From NCBI GenBank assembly GCA_015350385.1, contig WNKI01000001.1:9293118-9357117 (forward strand): DNA of 64,000 bases, written 5' to 3'. Each line of letters begins with the position of its first letter. The first letter of the stretch is position 1. Under the pieces are notes generated by a model that worked only from the letters and a program-made list of their open reading frames with translations, ran no database searches and was not told the DNA's origin. The DNA is from Aculops lycopersici (taxonomy: Eukaryota; Arthropoda; Arachnida; Trombidiformes; Eriophyidae). The position numbers were made by a program, and so were the translations under genes. Of the stretch, positions 45,601 to 55,662 are shown one piece after another.

Positions 45601-48600
45601 CCTGACGAGACGCACGATTGATGCTGCAATCGACTCCTCAACCTCTCGGTTCTAGATGATCGACTAACTGAAGTCCTTTGTCTTGCAACTGGACTCTTGG
45701 GTATTATTGCCGCTGATGTCATTATTGAATTGCTATCAGAGCTTGAGTTTTCTTCGCTGCTTTGGAATGTCTTGCTTGCCACTGATTCTAATGTGTCTTG
45801 CGTGTCTAGTTCTTGACTTGATCTCGAAGTTGAGGGCTGGGATTTTTGTGTTTGGTGGTGGTTTTAAACATAAAATTTGACAATTGGAGTGGAGGGGGAA
45901 CATGAGAAAGGTAGAAGAAACAAAAAAGGTTTTGGGTCGAGGTAAGTAACTAAAACTTGGGAAATGTTTCTTGTTGTTGTTGTCGTTCGGTTTGATTCGG
46001 AATATTAACTTAAATCAACAAGTCGCTGTGGGGCCTATCATATTACTTACCTTGACCAAGTCCTTGTCGCGCGACTCAATGATCGTCTCGTAGTGGCGCA
46101 CCTTCGCCTCGAGGTCAATGTTACGCGATTTCACTCTATCATATTCGATCCTCTCCTCCTCCATAATCTTGGTTGCAACTCCCTTATTGTTTATCATATC
46201 AACCAAACGCTTGGTCGACTCTTCTCTTGCGGCTAGTGTTTGTTTTTGAGTTTCGATTCTCATTTCCAACTCTCTAATTGTATCCTTTAACATGCAGTTT
46301 TCCCTGAATAAACTCTCCTTCTCGGAGCAAAGTGCGTCGATGTGCTGCGAAATATCGGGATCATTTGCCCGAATCCTCTGGGTTTCGTGGGCCAATTTGA
46401 GCTCCTCCTCCAATTGCCTAATGAGGAGCGCTTGTTTCTGTTTGTTTTGTGTGTTGTTGTTATTATTTTTGGATCAGATGACAAATAGTTGGTCAGTTAG
46501 CGGTCTTTCATGACGCAACCTCGGCTTTGCTCGTCTTGTCGCTGATCTCTCCCTCTCTCTCTNNNNNNNNNNNNNNNNNNNNGCTTTGTATCTCTCGCCT
46601 TCTTTCAACTCGAATGCGCGAAAATGACAACACACCAACCAAGAGGAGTAAATTTTCAACTGAGCGCCAGATCTCCCGCCTCAATTGCAAAGGTTTCACG
46701 AGACAACAAGTCAGCGGAAGCTAATGGGAAAAGGGAAAGAGAATGGCGACAACCAGAGCGGATCCTCCGCCGCCGCCGCCGCCAACGTTGGAGTTTGCGC
46801 AGTGGTACCTCCAATGCAACAGATGGGAGGGCCCAAAAAAGCGCCAGTCGATTGTGTGTTGTGTTGTGCTGTATGTTATGTGCGTGCTATTAGGTCGTCG
46901 CTCGTTTGGTCGCTGATCGCTGGTCCGATGTCATGATGTCCAACTCGCTGGCAAAGTTCGAATTGAACCAGATTGCAGGAGAAGCGGTAGTTGCGGCGCG
47001 CATGTTGTCAGCTGCCTCCTATGGATGCGATCGACCGGATGGCCAGTGAGCTGCCATTGTGGCTCGCTGTTGTTGTGGTGTAGTCGTGTATTGTGTCGCG
47101 ACTCGCGACATCCATAGGAATCCAGCGCGAGGAAAGGGCACCAGATTGTCGCGCATTTGGGGCGCTTTTGGCAAACTGCGCGCTGCATAACAAACCCAAG
47201 TGGCGCATACAAACGAGCAGATGTTCAATGGTTGGCCTTCGCCGTGGCTCATTTCCTCTCTCCTTTAAGCCGCTGCTTCTGCTGCTGCTGCTTTTGCTAC
47301 CACCATCGCATCGCTTCCGCTTCTTCCCTTAGTTTTCTCCTCAACTTTAAACTTGGTACCTCCAACTTGAAGCCGGCGACATCAGACTAGCGACACCAAA
47401 TGACAATGTGCGCAACAAATGGCACCGCCGCGGCCGCCGAGTGCTGGCCGAGGCCATTGAGATTGTGCAAGGCAACAAATGGTCGGTCGTCATTCACACT
47501 TAGCGAAGCGCCCATCCTATTTGCAGAGGTTCCCTCTTTCTCTCTTTCCCTTCAAAGATCGGAGACGAAGGAAAAGAAAGCGAGAGCTGAGAGGGCAAAC
47601 AAAACAGGCAAACGGATGTGAACCATCCAATTGGCTCCCATTCTATTCCACTCCATTCGAGTCTATTCTCACACTGTTCTCGCACGCCCAACAAACTAGA
47701 TGCAGATTAGATTGTGCGGACTTTTTCCTCTCATCCCATCCCAACGACAACCTGTTTCCTCTTTCCCAACTCAACTTTCGCTTTCCATCTCTTCGGTCCA
47801 CTTGACACTCTGACTCAAAAATGGACTTAAAACGATGAAAAAGGAATAAGAATAATAAAACTTACCTGCACCTCCACGCGCATTAACTTCATCTGGTCGT
47901 TGATTAACTGGTACTTGGTGGCCTCCTCCTTGCGCAACGCTCGCTCCTTCTTCAATTCGGGCGACCAAAACGATTTGATCGAGTGCATCGAGGAGCCCAG
48001 CTTTTGGGTGGAGATTTCGAGTTCGCGCTTAACGGCGGCGTAGTTATTTTGCATTTCCTGCAGCCGACCCCTCAGTTCAGTGATCAGCATATCCCGCGAG
48101 CCTCCCGCGCCGGGATACTGATGATCGAGGGGAGGTGGCGGCACACCGGCCCGCGGGTAATGGTGACCGCCGGCGGCCGTGTAGCTCGAACCCGCGAGTC
48201 CCGTTGCAAATGGCTGGTGCATTTGGTGCGCCGCAAGCGGATCCTCGAGGGGATTGTAGGCGCCGAGTCCGAGAGAAGTGTCGAGTGTGCTTAGTGGCGG
48301 CATGCTGCCCGACCTGACTCCACCCACGCCCACTCCCAGCGGATCGAGAGCGTGAGAGGTGCCCGCGCCGTAGCCCGTCGCTTGCCCGTACCTATCAGTG
48401 TGGTGACCAAAACCCATGCCCGCGGGGTCGGCACCCAAACCGTAGCGTTGCTCTAACCGGCTGGTCGCCGAGGGCAAGTTACCCAGCGACTGGTGCATCT
48501 GGCCACCGACCATGGGGTAGCCAGTTCCGCCGCCGCCGCCGTATCTGTCCAAAGCGCCGCCTGCCATTGGGTCGGACCGATCCAAGTGACTGACGCCCGT

Positions 48601-49521
48601 CGAGGCGGCGTGCGAGCGGCCGCTTCGATGCGAGGAACTCCCGCCGCCGTAGTGGCTGTCGTAGCGGCTCTGGTGTCCCGCGTAGCTCGAGCCTATGGGC
48701 CCGCCCCCTCCAGCCAGATTTGGGTCGTAACCATAAGAGTAGCCTTGTCCGCCGTAACCAGCGCCCAGCTGGTTGAGTGCCGAGCCGCTTCCGGTCATTG
48801 GGCCGCTCGCCGAGGCCAGGTGGTCGGTGATGCCGCTCGCCATCATTGGATCCGAGATGGCCGCCGCCGAGCTGCGGTGCTGGTGCATCATTGCGCTCCG
48901 ATGCGACGCCCGCTCGGCCCCATAACGGCTCGACGAGTGGTGCGGCGGAAGCGGCGCCTGGCCGCCGTGGTGGCCCCCGGCCGATTGGTGCCCACCGATT
49001 CCGTTAATCATCTGGCCGCCGCCTCGCTGGCTTTGGTAGGATTGCTGAGGTAGTTGTTGTGATTGGTGTTGTTGTTGTAGGTGTTGCGCTTGAATTTGAT
49101 TGGGATCGCCACTCATGCCCATGGAATACTGTGGTCCGCCTCCATAAGACTGAATGGGTTGTTGTGTGTGTGGTTGTTGTTGCATTTGACCCGCTTGCTG
49201 TTGCTGGTGGGATGACGGCGGCGCCATGCCGCCCGACGAGTAACCGCTCCTATGTGAACTCTGATGGTGACTCGACCCTTGACTTTGCATCATTTGCTGC
49301 TGCTGCTGCTGTTGTTGTTGTTGCTGTTGATGTTGATGTTGCGACTGCGAGGAGTGGTGGCCCAGCGAGCCACCCTGCATCTGAGACTGCATCGGCGGCG
49401 CCGAGGGCACGCCCATCTGCATCCCGCCGCCCGGCTGCCCGCCCGAAGGCGCCTGAGACGGTGGAGGACCGGAAGCCATTTGGCCTGGCTGCGGTTGTTG
49501 CTGCTGGTAGTAGGGATCCAT
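35278..49521 (-). CDS. brp: Bruchpilot/ELKS/CAST presynaptic active-zone scaffold, giant Q-rich gene
   Basis: Cytomatrix protein organising Ca2+ channels and vesicles at active zones (Drosophila Bruchpilot, vertebrate ERC/ELKS). Exons on the minus strand: 49521-47866 (552 codons), 46437-46051 (129), 45836-42621 (1,072, probably optional), 42429-37660 (1,590) and probably 36495-35278 (406 with stop). Every join is phase 0. Exon 1 is Gly/Gln/Ser/His-rich and ends with the ELKS signature SFWSPELKKERALRKEEATK. The 46-kb exon encodes coiled coil. The core exon opens MDEMRTELVRREQEIL, matching ELKS/Brp, then runs as continuous coiled coil with many poly-Gln blocks, ending in Gln/Pro-rich sequence. 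Full product about 3,748 aa, or about 2,676 without the optional exon. Vertebrate ELKS is about 1,000 aa and Drosophila Brp about 1,740. Confidence 0.9.
36496..37659 (-). other. Intron of bruchpilot (between core and last exon)
   Basis: About 1.16 kb noncoding, flanked by GTAAGT at 37659 and AAATTAG at 36496. Contains a (GA)n microsatellite at 36595-36632. Confidence 0.55.
36595..36632. repeat. (GA)n microsatellite
   Basis: About 19 perfect GA units inside the presumed last intron of the bruchpilot gene. Confidence 0.95.
37660..42429 (-). CDS. brp: Core coiled-coil exon of bruchpilot/ELKS
   Basis: A single 1,590-codon exon. The first 300 residues match ELKS/Brp (DEMRTELVRREQEI, HIQVLKDSLTTKEEHYNLL, LEETLGDKEKQISLLKNQRD). 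The rest is an almost unbroken heptad-repeat coiled coil rich in Gln/Glu/Lys/Arg, with poly-Gln runs of up to about 10-13 residues (for example near 39330-39370, 39065-39095 and 38780-38825). It ends with about 60 residues of Gln/Pro/Gly. In Drosophila the C-terminal Q-rich coiled coil tethers vesicles; this exon is much longer and more Q-rich than the fly counterpart. Confidence 0.9.
42621..45836 (-). CDS. brp: Large phase-0 cassette-like exon of bruchpilot, function unknown
   Basis: 3,216 nt (1,072 codons) with acceptor ATCCCAG before CCC TCA and donor CAG before GTTTGC, both phase 0, so it can be included or skipped without changing the frame between DKDLVK and MDEMRT. The donor is weak at +3/+4; reading through adds seven residues and a stop, so an alternative C-terminus is possible. 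The protein is not similar to anything I recognise in ELKS. It is Ser/Gln/Asn-rich, with scattered Cys pairs (CDCDEC, CLC, CIEC, CEMC, CNC) and five YxN motifs (YTN about 45428, YGN about 44430, YVN about 44347, YGN about 44187, YNN about 43957). The C-terminal third is basic and Ser-rich. It could also be an independent gene fused by splicing. Confidence 0.6.
46438..47865 (-). other. First coding-region intron of bruchpilot
   Basis: About 1.4 kb between GTAAGT at 47865 and AAACAG at 46438. Contains the N gap and moderately GC-rich sequence. No coding content is supported; the many short frames lack domains. Confidence 0.8.
46563..46582. other. Assembly gap (20 N)
   Basis: Twenty Ns directly after a CTCTCTCT run inside the first bruchpilot intron. 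The gap is probably a collapsed or unresolved (CT)n repeat; its true length is unknown. It does not interrupt a coding exon. Confidence 0.97.
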
Positions 49522-51305
49522 GCTACTTGATTTAATCGGCTGGCTAGACTGGTGCTCAATCTGTGTTATTTCCGCTGGCTTATTGACTTGAAAACCTATT
49601 AATTGCTCAACTGTTCATATCGTCTCTTGAAAACTCATCTAATAATAAAATTTAAAATAATCATCATCATCATCCTTAAATCCATCTGGCTTTTTGTGGA
49701 TTTGTTTCGATTTGTTGGTCAGCTAATTGGTTTGTAAATAATAGAAGATAACTTGATCGTCGTTGTCCTTGACTTTGGAGTTTTTTTTAATGAAGTGTAA
49801 ACTTTTCGAGCGATTTTTCACTTGAATATTATATGGAATTTGTAAAAGAAAACAACTATAATATTTGTGGATGTATATATTTTTTATAAACTCAAGCTCA
49901 ATATATTATACTTTGATATATATTTATATGAGTGTGTATGAGTGTATATATGTTTATATATGTATATATGAGAAGTGAAACAACAACTTGCGCACACTTT
50001 TTCCAATACCCACATATACCCACAACATAGCACCACATAGACGAGTTAAGTTCCTCAGAAGTGTTAAGGCTGAGCGCCTCTATGTGCCGCCGTGAAGCGA
50101 GTGCGCGCGCCAATACACGCGTTCTAGCACGTAGCTAGTGGGCGCCTAGTTGAGCGAGAGCAACTAGGCGACTCAATGCGCTTTGCTCTTTGTAAGCTGC
50201 GAATGCCGCTGCTGTTGCAGCCGTCGCTACCACTGCTACTACCCCTACCACGACAACCACCGCCAGCACCACCACTTTTGTTGAGCCTCAGAAGTTCGAG
50301 TCTTTGGACGTGCGCGCTCCAGTTGCATTAGAAGCAATAGTCTTTGGCGGCCAACCTGTGCTAATGCCGCCGCCGCCGCCAACACTATCCACTACCCACC
50401 AGTCGTTCACTCCATTTTGCTTGAGCTTTACAAGCTCGAGTGTTTCCAATGCGATTGCGTGGCTGGACGAAAACGACGACGACAACGACATCGGCCATCC
50501 AACATACAATAGGATATTAATATATATATATCAGTGGCGGCGGTCGTCATCGTTGCGCCGCCGCCATTACCACTCACAGCAACTGTGGCAGCGGGCAGCT
50601 TTGGTGGCTCTTGTTTGCTGTTCTGGTCTCAGCGATGTCCTCGTGGCCGTCGTCGTCTTGGGAAACTTCAAACCCCCACACAGGAAGCCGCCATTTGTTA
50701 GACGGCCTTAGCGCGCAGAGCAACGCAGAGAAAGCGAGGTACCTAGCGACTCGAGCCCATTGGCGCCGGCAGTGCCGAAAGCTTCGCGTGTCGTTCCTGC
50801 TGGTATCGCCGTTTGACTCTGCAGAAAACACACACACACAGCGAGGAACTTCTCTTCTCTACCAAGCGAGCTAGTCGCTCCACTGGACACCAGCCAGCAG
50901 CGGAAGTTGCAACTTGCGCACCAGTGGCTCCCACGATACGAGGCTAGTCAAACTGCCTCTGTCACCAGAAACCAACAGCGACAACAACACTCCACTTAGC
51001 CACGACTGGAGGCTGTTTCATCACAATGGAAGCGGCGTTGACTCGACTACACTTTACCACTCATCTTGCGACAACGTCTGCGGTAACCGCAAGAACTGCC
51101 ACAGGACGATTTAACGTCAGTTTAACCGGTAAAAGTAGCACATAAAAATGATTACCTGAAACTCCAACTCGCAAACGGCTCAAGGAGGAGAGAGCGGCTT
51201 TCGGGTTGGAGTTTCATTTTCAATACACTAAATTGAGAGAGATTCGTTGGAAGGTTTGACTTGGGTAGAGACAAGATGAAAAATTCATACCTCCTAAATA
51301 AATTA
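49522..51305. other. Region between bruchpilot start and PPOX end
   Basis: 1.8 kb. The first part (49520-50000) is AT-rich, with ATATAT/GTATAT runs near 49910-49970. From 50080 to 51110 it is GC-richer, with GCCGCC runs. It probably contains the bruchpilot promoter and 5'UTR exons, although none can be defined. No protein gene is supported. Confidence 0.55.
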
Positions 51306-52880
51306 TTATTCCAACTTTTTGACAAATGAGTCTGCCTCCATTCGTGCCGACCAAATAACATCATTTACGGCAATTCCATCGTACGATTGCCCCAAAAGAG
51401 TCAGTGGAAGTCGCATTGATTCTATATCCTCGCGAGCCTTTTTCACTAAACTCTGATGGCCAACGTGGTAATTAGCTATCCCCGTTTTCCATAGGTAACT
51501 TGACATTCTATACGGTTCATCGTGAACATTCAGTATCCTTCTAAATTCGTCAATTGCAATTTGCTCCAACAGTGCAGAGTCAATCTTATTTACATCACTG
51601 ACACCTGTCATCTCCTCCATCCAAGCGCCACCTATCATGCAAGTTATACGCGTTGATCGATACCTGTCGTCTATGGAGGGGAACATGGCCGAGTCAAAAG
51701 CGGTTCCTAGAATGCGGCTCTTGGATTTGGAGTGAGTCAAGAATCCAAACGAGTCCATGGCCTTGGGTTTTCTCAACATATCTCTCCATTCAATTGTGAC
51801 ACAACCAACAGGCACGTGAATTATTGAGCCAAGAGTCTCGAAGACACTTCGAGGCTTCTCGTCCATTGACTTGGTTAAGCCAGCTAATTGCACTGAGGGT
51901 AGGGCAGCAACAATATGGTCAGCCTCTAGTTTGACATGATCGCCATCGATTGTCCTCACATGCACCCGACATGGATCTCCACCTTTCTTTCTGTAGTCGT
52001 CAATCTCAATTGATTCGACACGAGTATTGTTGTAGATGGAAACCTTGCCATCCTCATTTGTATTCAATAATGAATTGCTAAGTCGCTCAGGTAAAGTCTG
52101 TAGTCCAGTTTTGAGATTCCAACTGCTAATCTTATCCTTGTTGAACTTTTGCAAAAGATTACTTTTTAACATTTCATTTGGAAGCCATTCGTCCGTAACC
52201 ATTGGCGTCACTGGTGATTTTGACATTCCTCTCAGTACACTTCCATGAGCCTGCTCTCTGGCCAGAATATCACCAAACATTGCTTGACAACTGAGCTTTC
52301 TTACATCACCCGCTGTAATGCCCCTCAATAGTGGATCCAAAACAAGCTCCGCAATCTCATCGCCAAATCTATGGGAGAAAAATTGGTAAATAGTTGGATC
52401 ACCATGAGGGAACTTGTCGAGGTCCAACTTCTTAGCCCTGAATAGATCCCTGATTGCTGCTGATATGATTCTTGTCTTTCCACCCGGGACCTTACTGAAT
52501 AAACTGCCAAGCGAAGCTCCAACCAGATGTAGTTTGTTCTGATTATAAACATATCTTTTTACGCCTGCAGATGATTTGCCATCTATCACAACTAGCTGAT
52601 TCTCGAGACCTAATTGCTCCAAAAGTGTGACCGTGTTCCTCGATTTAGCTCCGGCAAATCGAACACTTCGAGGTCCTTGCTCGTGAATGAGTCTATCATC
52701 GAAGGTTTGTGTTTTGATAGAGCCGCCAAGGTATTTATTAGATTCCAAGAGAATAATCTTGTCTATCAGGTGACCTTTGTTTGTGACTGTGAGGAAATTT
52801 CTAAGGTAATGTACATAAGATAGGCCAGCGATTCCGCCGCCAATAACTATCAGTTTCTTGCCTCTGCTTTGAGCAGCCAT
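51306..52880 (-). CDS. PPOX: Protoporphyrinogen oxidase (PPOX)
   Basis: FAD enzyme of the mitochondrial inner membrane that oxidises protoporphyrinogen IX to protoporphyrin IX, the penultimate step of heme synthesis. Single exon, 524 aa (human 477). The N-terminal FAD-binding motif IVIGGGIAGLSY (11-22) is complete, followed by LLESNKYLGGSIKTQ and the HEQGPRSVR motif. The C-terminus has LLGQSYDGIAVNDVIWSAR, matching the closing FAD-contacting GxSxxGxxxND signature. No cleavable presequence is visible, as is usual for PPOX. Ends with tandem TAA TAA. Divergent from FKBP6, with 750 bp between start codons. Confidence 0.96.
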   Translation of the reverse strand: MAAQSRGKKLIVIGGGIAGLSYVHYLRNFLTVTNKGHLIDKIILLESNKYLGGSIKTQTFDDRLIHEQGPRSVRFAGAKSRNTVTLLEQLGLENQLVVIDGKSSAGVKRYVYNQNKLHLVGASLGSLFSKVPGGKTRIISAAIRDLFRAKKLDLDKFPHGDPTIYQFFSHRFGDEIAELVLDPLLRGITAGDVRKLSCQAMFGDILAREQAHGSVLRGMSKSPVTPMVTDEWLPNEMLKSNLLQKFNKDKISSWNLKTGLQTLPERLSNSLLNTNEDGKVSIYNNTRVESIEIDDYRKKGGDPCRVHVRTIDGDHVKLEADHIVAALPSVQLAGLTKSMDEKPRSVFETLGSIIHVPVGCVTIEWRDMLRKPKAMDSFGFLTHSKSKSRILGTAFDSAMFPSIDDRYRSTRITCMIGGAWMEEMTGVSDVNKIDSALLEQIAIDEFRRILNVHDEPYRMSSYLWKTGIANYHVGHQSLVKKAREDIESMRLPLTLLGQSYDGIAVNDVIWSARMEADSFVKKLE

Positions 52881-53629
52881 TATGTGAAGTTTCTATTTGG
52901 GTTCGATGACCCGGAAATATATTTGAGATTGAATTTCAATAATAGGCACCTAATATGGAATCGAATATTATGATAATATGGACTGCATTCATGTAGAAAT
53001 TATGGTATGCAAGTGCAAATAAGTTCGATTTGACTTGCATGATGAAGATCAAAACAAAGACCATGTGCGTCAAGTGCGCCCTCTTTGTGCAATCACTTTC
53101 AGATGGTCGGTTCTTGTATGGAAGGGGTCTTGATAATTACGATTGAGAAGTAATACCTCTTTTAGATAATCGATGATTGATTTAATTACAGGTTAGTCCC
53201 AGTGAGACTTGATTTTCTAAAGCAGGCTTGGAGGCATTGACAGCTCTCGTACCGATGGATCAGACCTACAAATTTTGTCCCATGAGACATGTGAATCTTT
53301 GGGCACCAAGCGGAAACGGGGAAGAAGAGAGATGATTCTATCTTTGTTGATCATCCTAAACTAAATATTTTCCATCTTTCGTCTTACCCATTTATGAAGG
53401 CAAGGTAGTTTCGGTGATCTCAGATAAAAAATAATCACTGCCTGACCACGACTGCTGCAACTTGCGAGTCATTCCCCCGTGCCCCATCCGCCGTTGCAGG
53501 AGCTATGGTCAACAAGTGGCGATTTCAGCCACGTGCATTGCAACGCTTGTTATTGCACCTTGCAAATTACAACGATCTTATAAATTATAGTAGTCTTCAA
53601 TATCAACAGACAAATAAAAATTCATCACC
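52881..53629. promoter_or_regulatory. Divergent promoter region PPOX / FKBP6
   Basis: About 750 bp between head-to-head genes; no coding frame is supported. Contains a CCACGTGC E-box-like site near 53530. Confidence 0.5.
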
Positions 53630-54814
53630 ATGGCAGGAGAAATCATATATGAGGGAGTTCAAGAAGTGCCAGAGGAGTTAATGAACGAGAAGGATAGAGT
53701 TTTAGACGAAGGGGAGCAGGATTTAGAGGAAGAAGCTAGGCGAATGTTGGACTCCTGGAACTTGAACAAGATTCTCGACGAGGCAACAGGAAAGATCAAC
53801 TATGATTCGGTTGCCGACAACGAAATATTCAATGCTTACGATGGCGAGACAAGCTTTGAAGATCTCAAGAAAGAAATGACACCGATGCAAGGGCTGCCGG
53901 GTATCTGGTACAAGATGGTGGAAGAGAATAAGGCAGGTGAACGGGTGAAACCAAACTCAACCGTCCTTTACGATCAAGTTGGATACCTTGAGTATAGTCT
54001 CGGTCCTTTTGATAGTTCACTCAACTCGGGTAAGCCAACCTTTTTGGACTTGAATGGTAGTGACAAAAACAGGGGTCGAGCTGTTATGGCTTGGGAGGTT
54101 GCCTGTTTTACGAGCTTACGCGAGGGAGAAGTAGCCAAATTTTTGATACATCCAAGTATGGCCTATGGGCCAGATGGATCGCCACCTGTCGTGCCTCCAG
54201 ATTCATACCTATACTATACAGTCAAGATTCACAAGACTTGGATGGTCAGTAAGCTAGACGAATACAATTATATCGAGAATTGTGTCGAGGGTTTCAAGGA
54301 TACAAACATCATTAATCGACTCGAGGCTTGGGAGGACCACAAACGTATCGCTGGGAACTACTTACGCGACGGATTGACTAAGGAGGCTTTAGTACGTTAT
54401 CGAGCTGCCATTAATTCAATTCAAGATTTCGAAGAGGCTAACCCTATGTTGCTGTTGCAAAAGGAAAATAGGGAGATTGTAGATGTGCGCTTCAAACCGT
54501 TAAAGTACTCGTTGTTAGTCAATGCTGCAATCGTTGCCAATATGAGGTCGATGCCGAGCCTGGCCTCAAAACTCGCCTTTGAGGCCAAGATGATTGATCC
54601 AACTAAGGAAAAGGCCTACTACCAACTAATCAAAGCTAGACTCACCAAAGGCGACTTCTTACGGGCGAGGAAATATTTTGAAGAAGCTTCAAAGAACTGC
54701 ACCAAAAAGAGCTGCTTCAATTCCTTGAAACTCGAGATGGACTTTATGGTCAAGGATGACAAGGCCAAGACGAACGAGCTGCTCAAAAAGATGGCCTCGG
54801 CTTTGTCACTATAG
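53630..54814 (+). CDS. shu: FKBP6/Shutdown-like TPR immunophilin
   Basis: Hsp90 co-chaperone required in animals for loading piRNAs onto Piwi proteins and for transposon silencing in the germline (Drosophila Shutdown, mammalian FKBP6). Single exon, 394 aa. An acidic N-terminal region (1-105) precedes an FKBP domain (about 108-207) with VLYDQVGYLEYSLGPFDSS, LREGEVAKFLIHPSMAYG and PPVVPPDSYLYYTVKI. The catalytic aromatic residues are not those of active isomerases, as in other FKBP6 proteins. A TPR domain follows (about 228-385) and would bind the Hsp90 tail. The start in CACCATGG is strong. AATAAA lies 28 nt after the stop at 54842. Confidence 0.88.
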   Translation: MAGEIIYEGVQEVPEELMNEKDRVLDEGEQDLEEEARRMLDSWNLNKILDEATGKINYDSVADNEIFNAYDGETSFEDLKKEMTPMQGLPGIWYKMVEENKAGERVKPNSTVLYDQVGYLEYSLGPFDSSLNSGKPTFLDLNGSDKNRGRAVMAWEVACFTSLREGEVAKFLIHPSMAYGPDGSPPVVPPDSYLYYTVKIHKTWMVSKLDEYNYIENCVEGFKDTNIINRLEAWEDHKRIAGNYLRDGLTKEALVRYRAAINSIQDFEEANPMLLLQKENREIVDVRFKPLKYSLLVNAAIVANMRSMPSLASKLAFEAKMIDPTKEKAYYQLIKARLTKGDFLRARKYFEEASKNCTKKSCFNSLKLEMDFMVKDDKAKTNELLKKMASALSL

Positions 54815-54954
54815 AGCTTTCTGGTAATCCGCATGACTATAAATAAAAACGACAGGATGACAGATATACTTGTTATTACCTAACTAAGCCACCAATCGAT
54901 AAACTTAATATTTTCACCACCAAATGAATCGATTGCACTTGATTTTCTGCCTGT

Positions 54955-55152
54955 TTATTTGTCTTTCGAATGTTTCTTGAGGTAAATTTGTTTCGCTTTC
55001 TCCATCAATTCCTTCTTTCTCTCATTGAATAATTTAGTCCTCTCCTTAGCGTCAGGGATTGTGTTCGGGTTGTCACGTGACAGTTTTGTTAGTAGCTTGT
55101 ATATGAAATAGATTAAAATAACTAAACCTAATACAATCAAAATTTGTTCCAT
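54955..55152 (-). CDS. 65-aa single-pass membrane microprotein, unknown
   Basis: ATG at 55152 in the strong context CCAAAAATGG. The 65-residue product begins with a hydrophobic helix (MEQILIVLGLVILIYFIYKL, 1-20), followed by a highly charged Lys/Glu/Arg helix (about 35-65). That topology resembles small ER or mitochondrial tail-type proteins, but I recognise no family. It lies between the FKBP6 3' end (140 bp away) and the galectin gene. The amphipathic basic tail and codon use look like real protein rather than a chance frame, but the frame is short and unproven. Confidence 0.5.
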   Translation of the reverse strand: MEQILIVLGLVILIYFIYKLLTKLSRDNPNTIPDAKERTKLFNERKKELMEKAKQIYLKKHSKDK

Positions 55153-55662
55153 TTTTGGATTGTAATAGTGAGCTAAACCAATCAGAGATGACAAGTTGAT
55201 ATTATGGCAGGTGAGTTGATGACAGAGTTGTTGAGCATGATGGTGTCAGCAAAGTTTGAAGTTGGAATGTTGCAGAGCACATGGACAAGGACCGGCGTTC
55301 ATATGTAAACAATGGGCGAAGAGATTAGATATGTTTACTGTTTCAGTGCATGAATTGCAATGAGGAATATTGGGTATTCTAGCCGGGGTTTCTCTGCGAC
55401 GCAAGAGAAATTGCACAACGTTGCGGGGGTTCTCTTTTGTTGCCATTCGCAACAACAGAGTCAGCGGGGCTGGGCTTCTTTAAATGAGTCAGTCTGCTTG
55501 TGATTTTTCTAGACAAATGTCATATTATCCATCACTGGTAGACCTAAATAAATCCTCAATTCGTTTATAAATTCAAGAAATTCAATATAAATCGATTTTA
55601 TTATTGCAGAAGCAATCACGAGAAAATCAAACGAAAGAGCAACATCAGTATAACATAGTACA
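55153..55662. other. Intergenic region upstream of galectin
   Basis: 510 bp between the microprotein (-) and galectin (+), which diverge. No gene recognised. Confidence 0.55.

Noticed and set aside
42621..45836. Treating this frame as an independent gene
   Set aside because: Considered possible, but phase-0 splice sites at both ends in the exact middle of the ELKS coiled coil favour an exon. Kept as an exon with moderate confidence.
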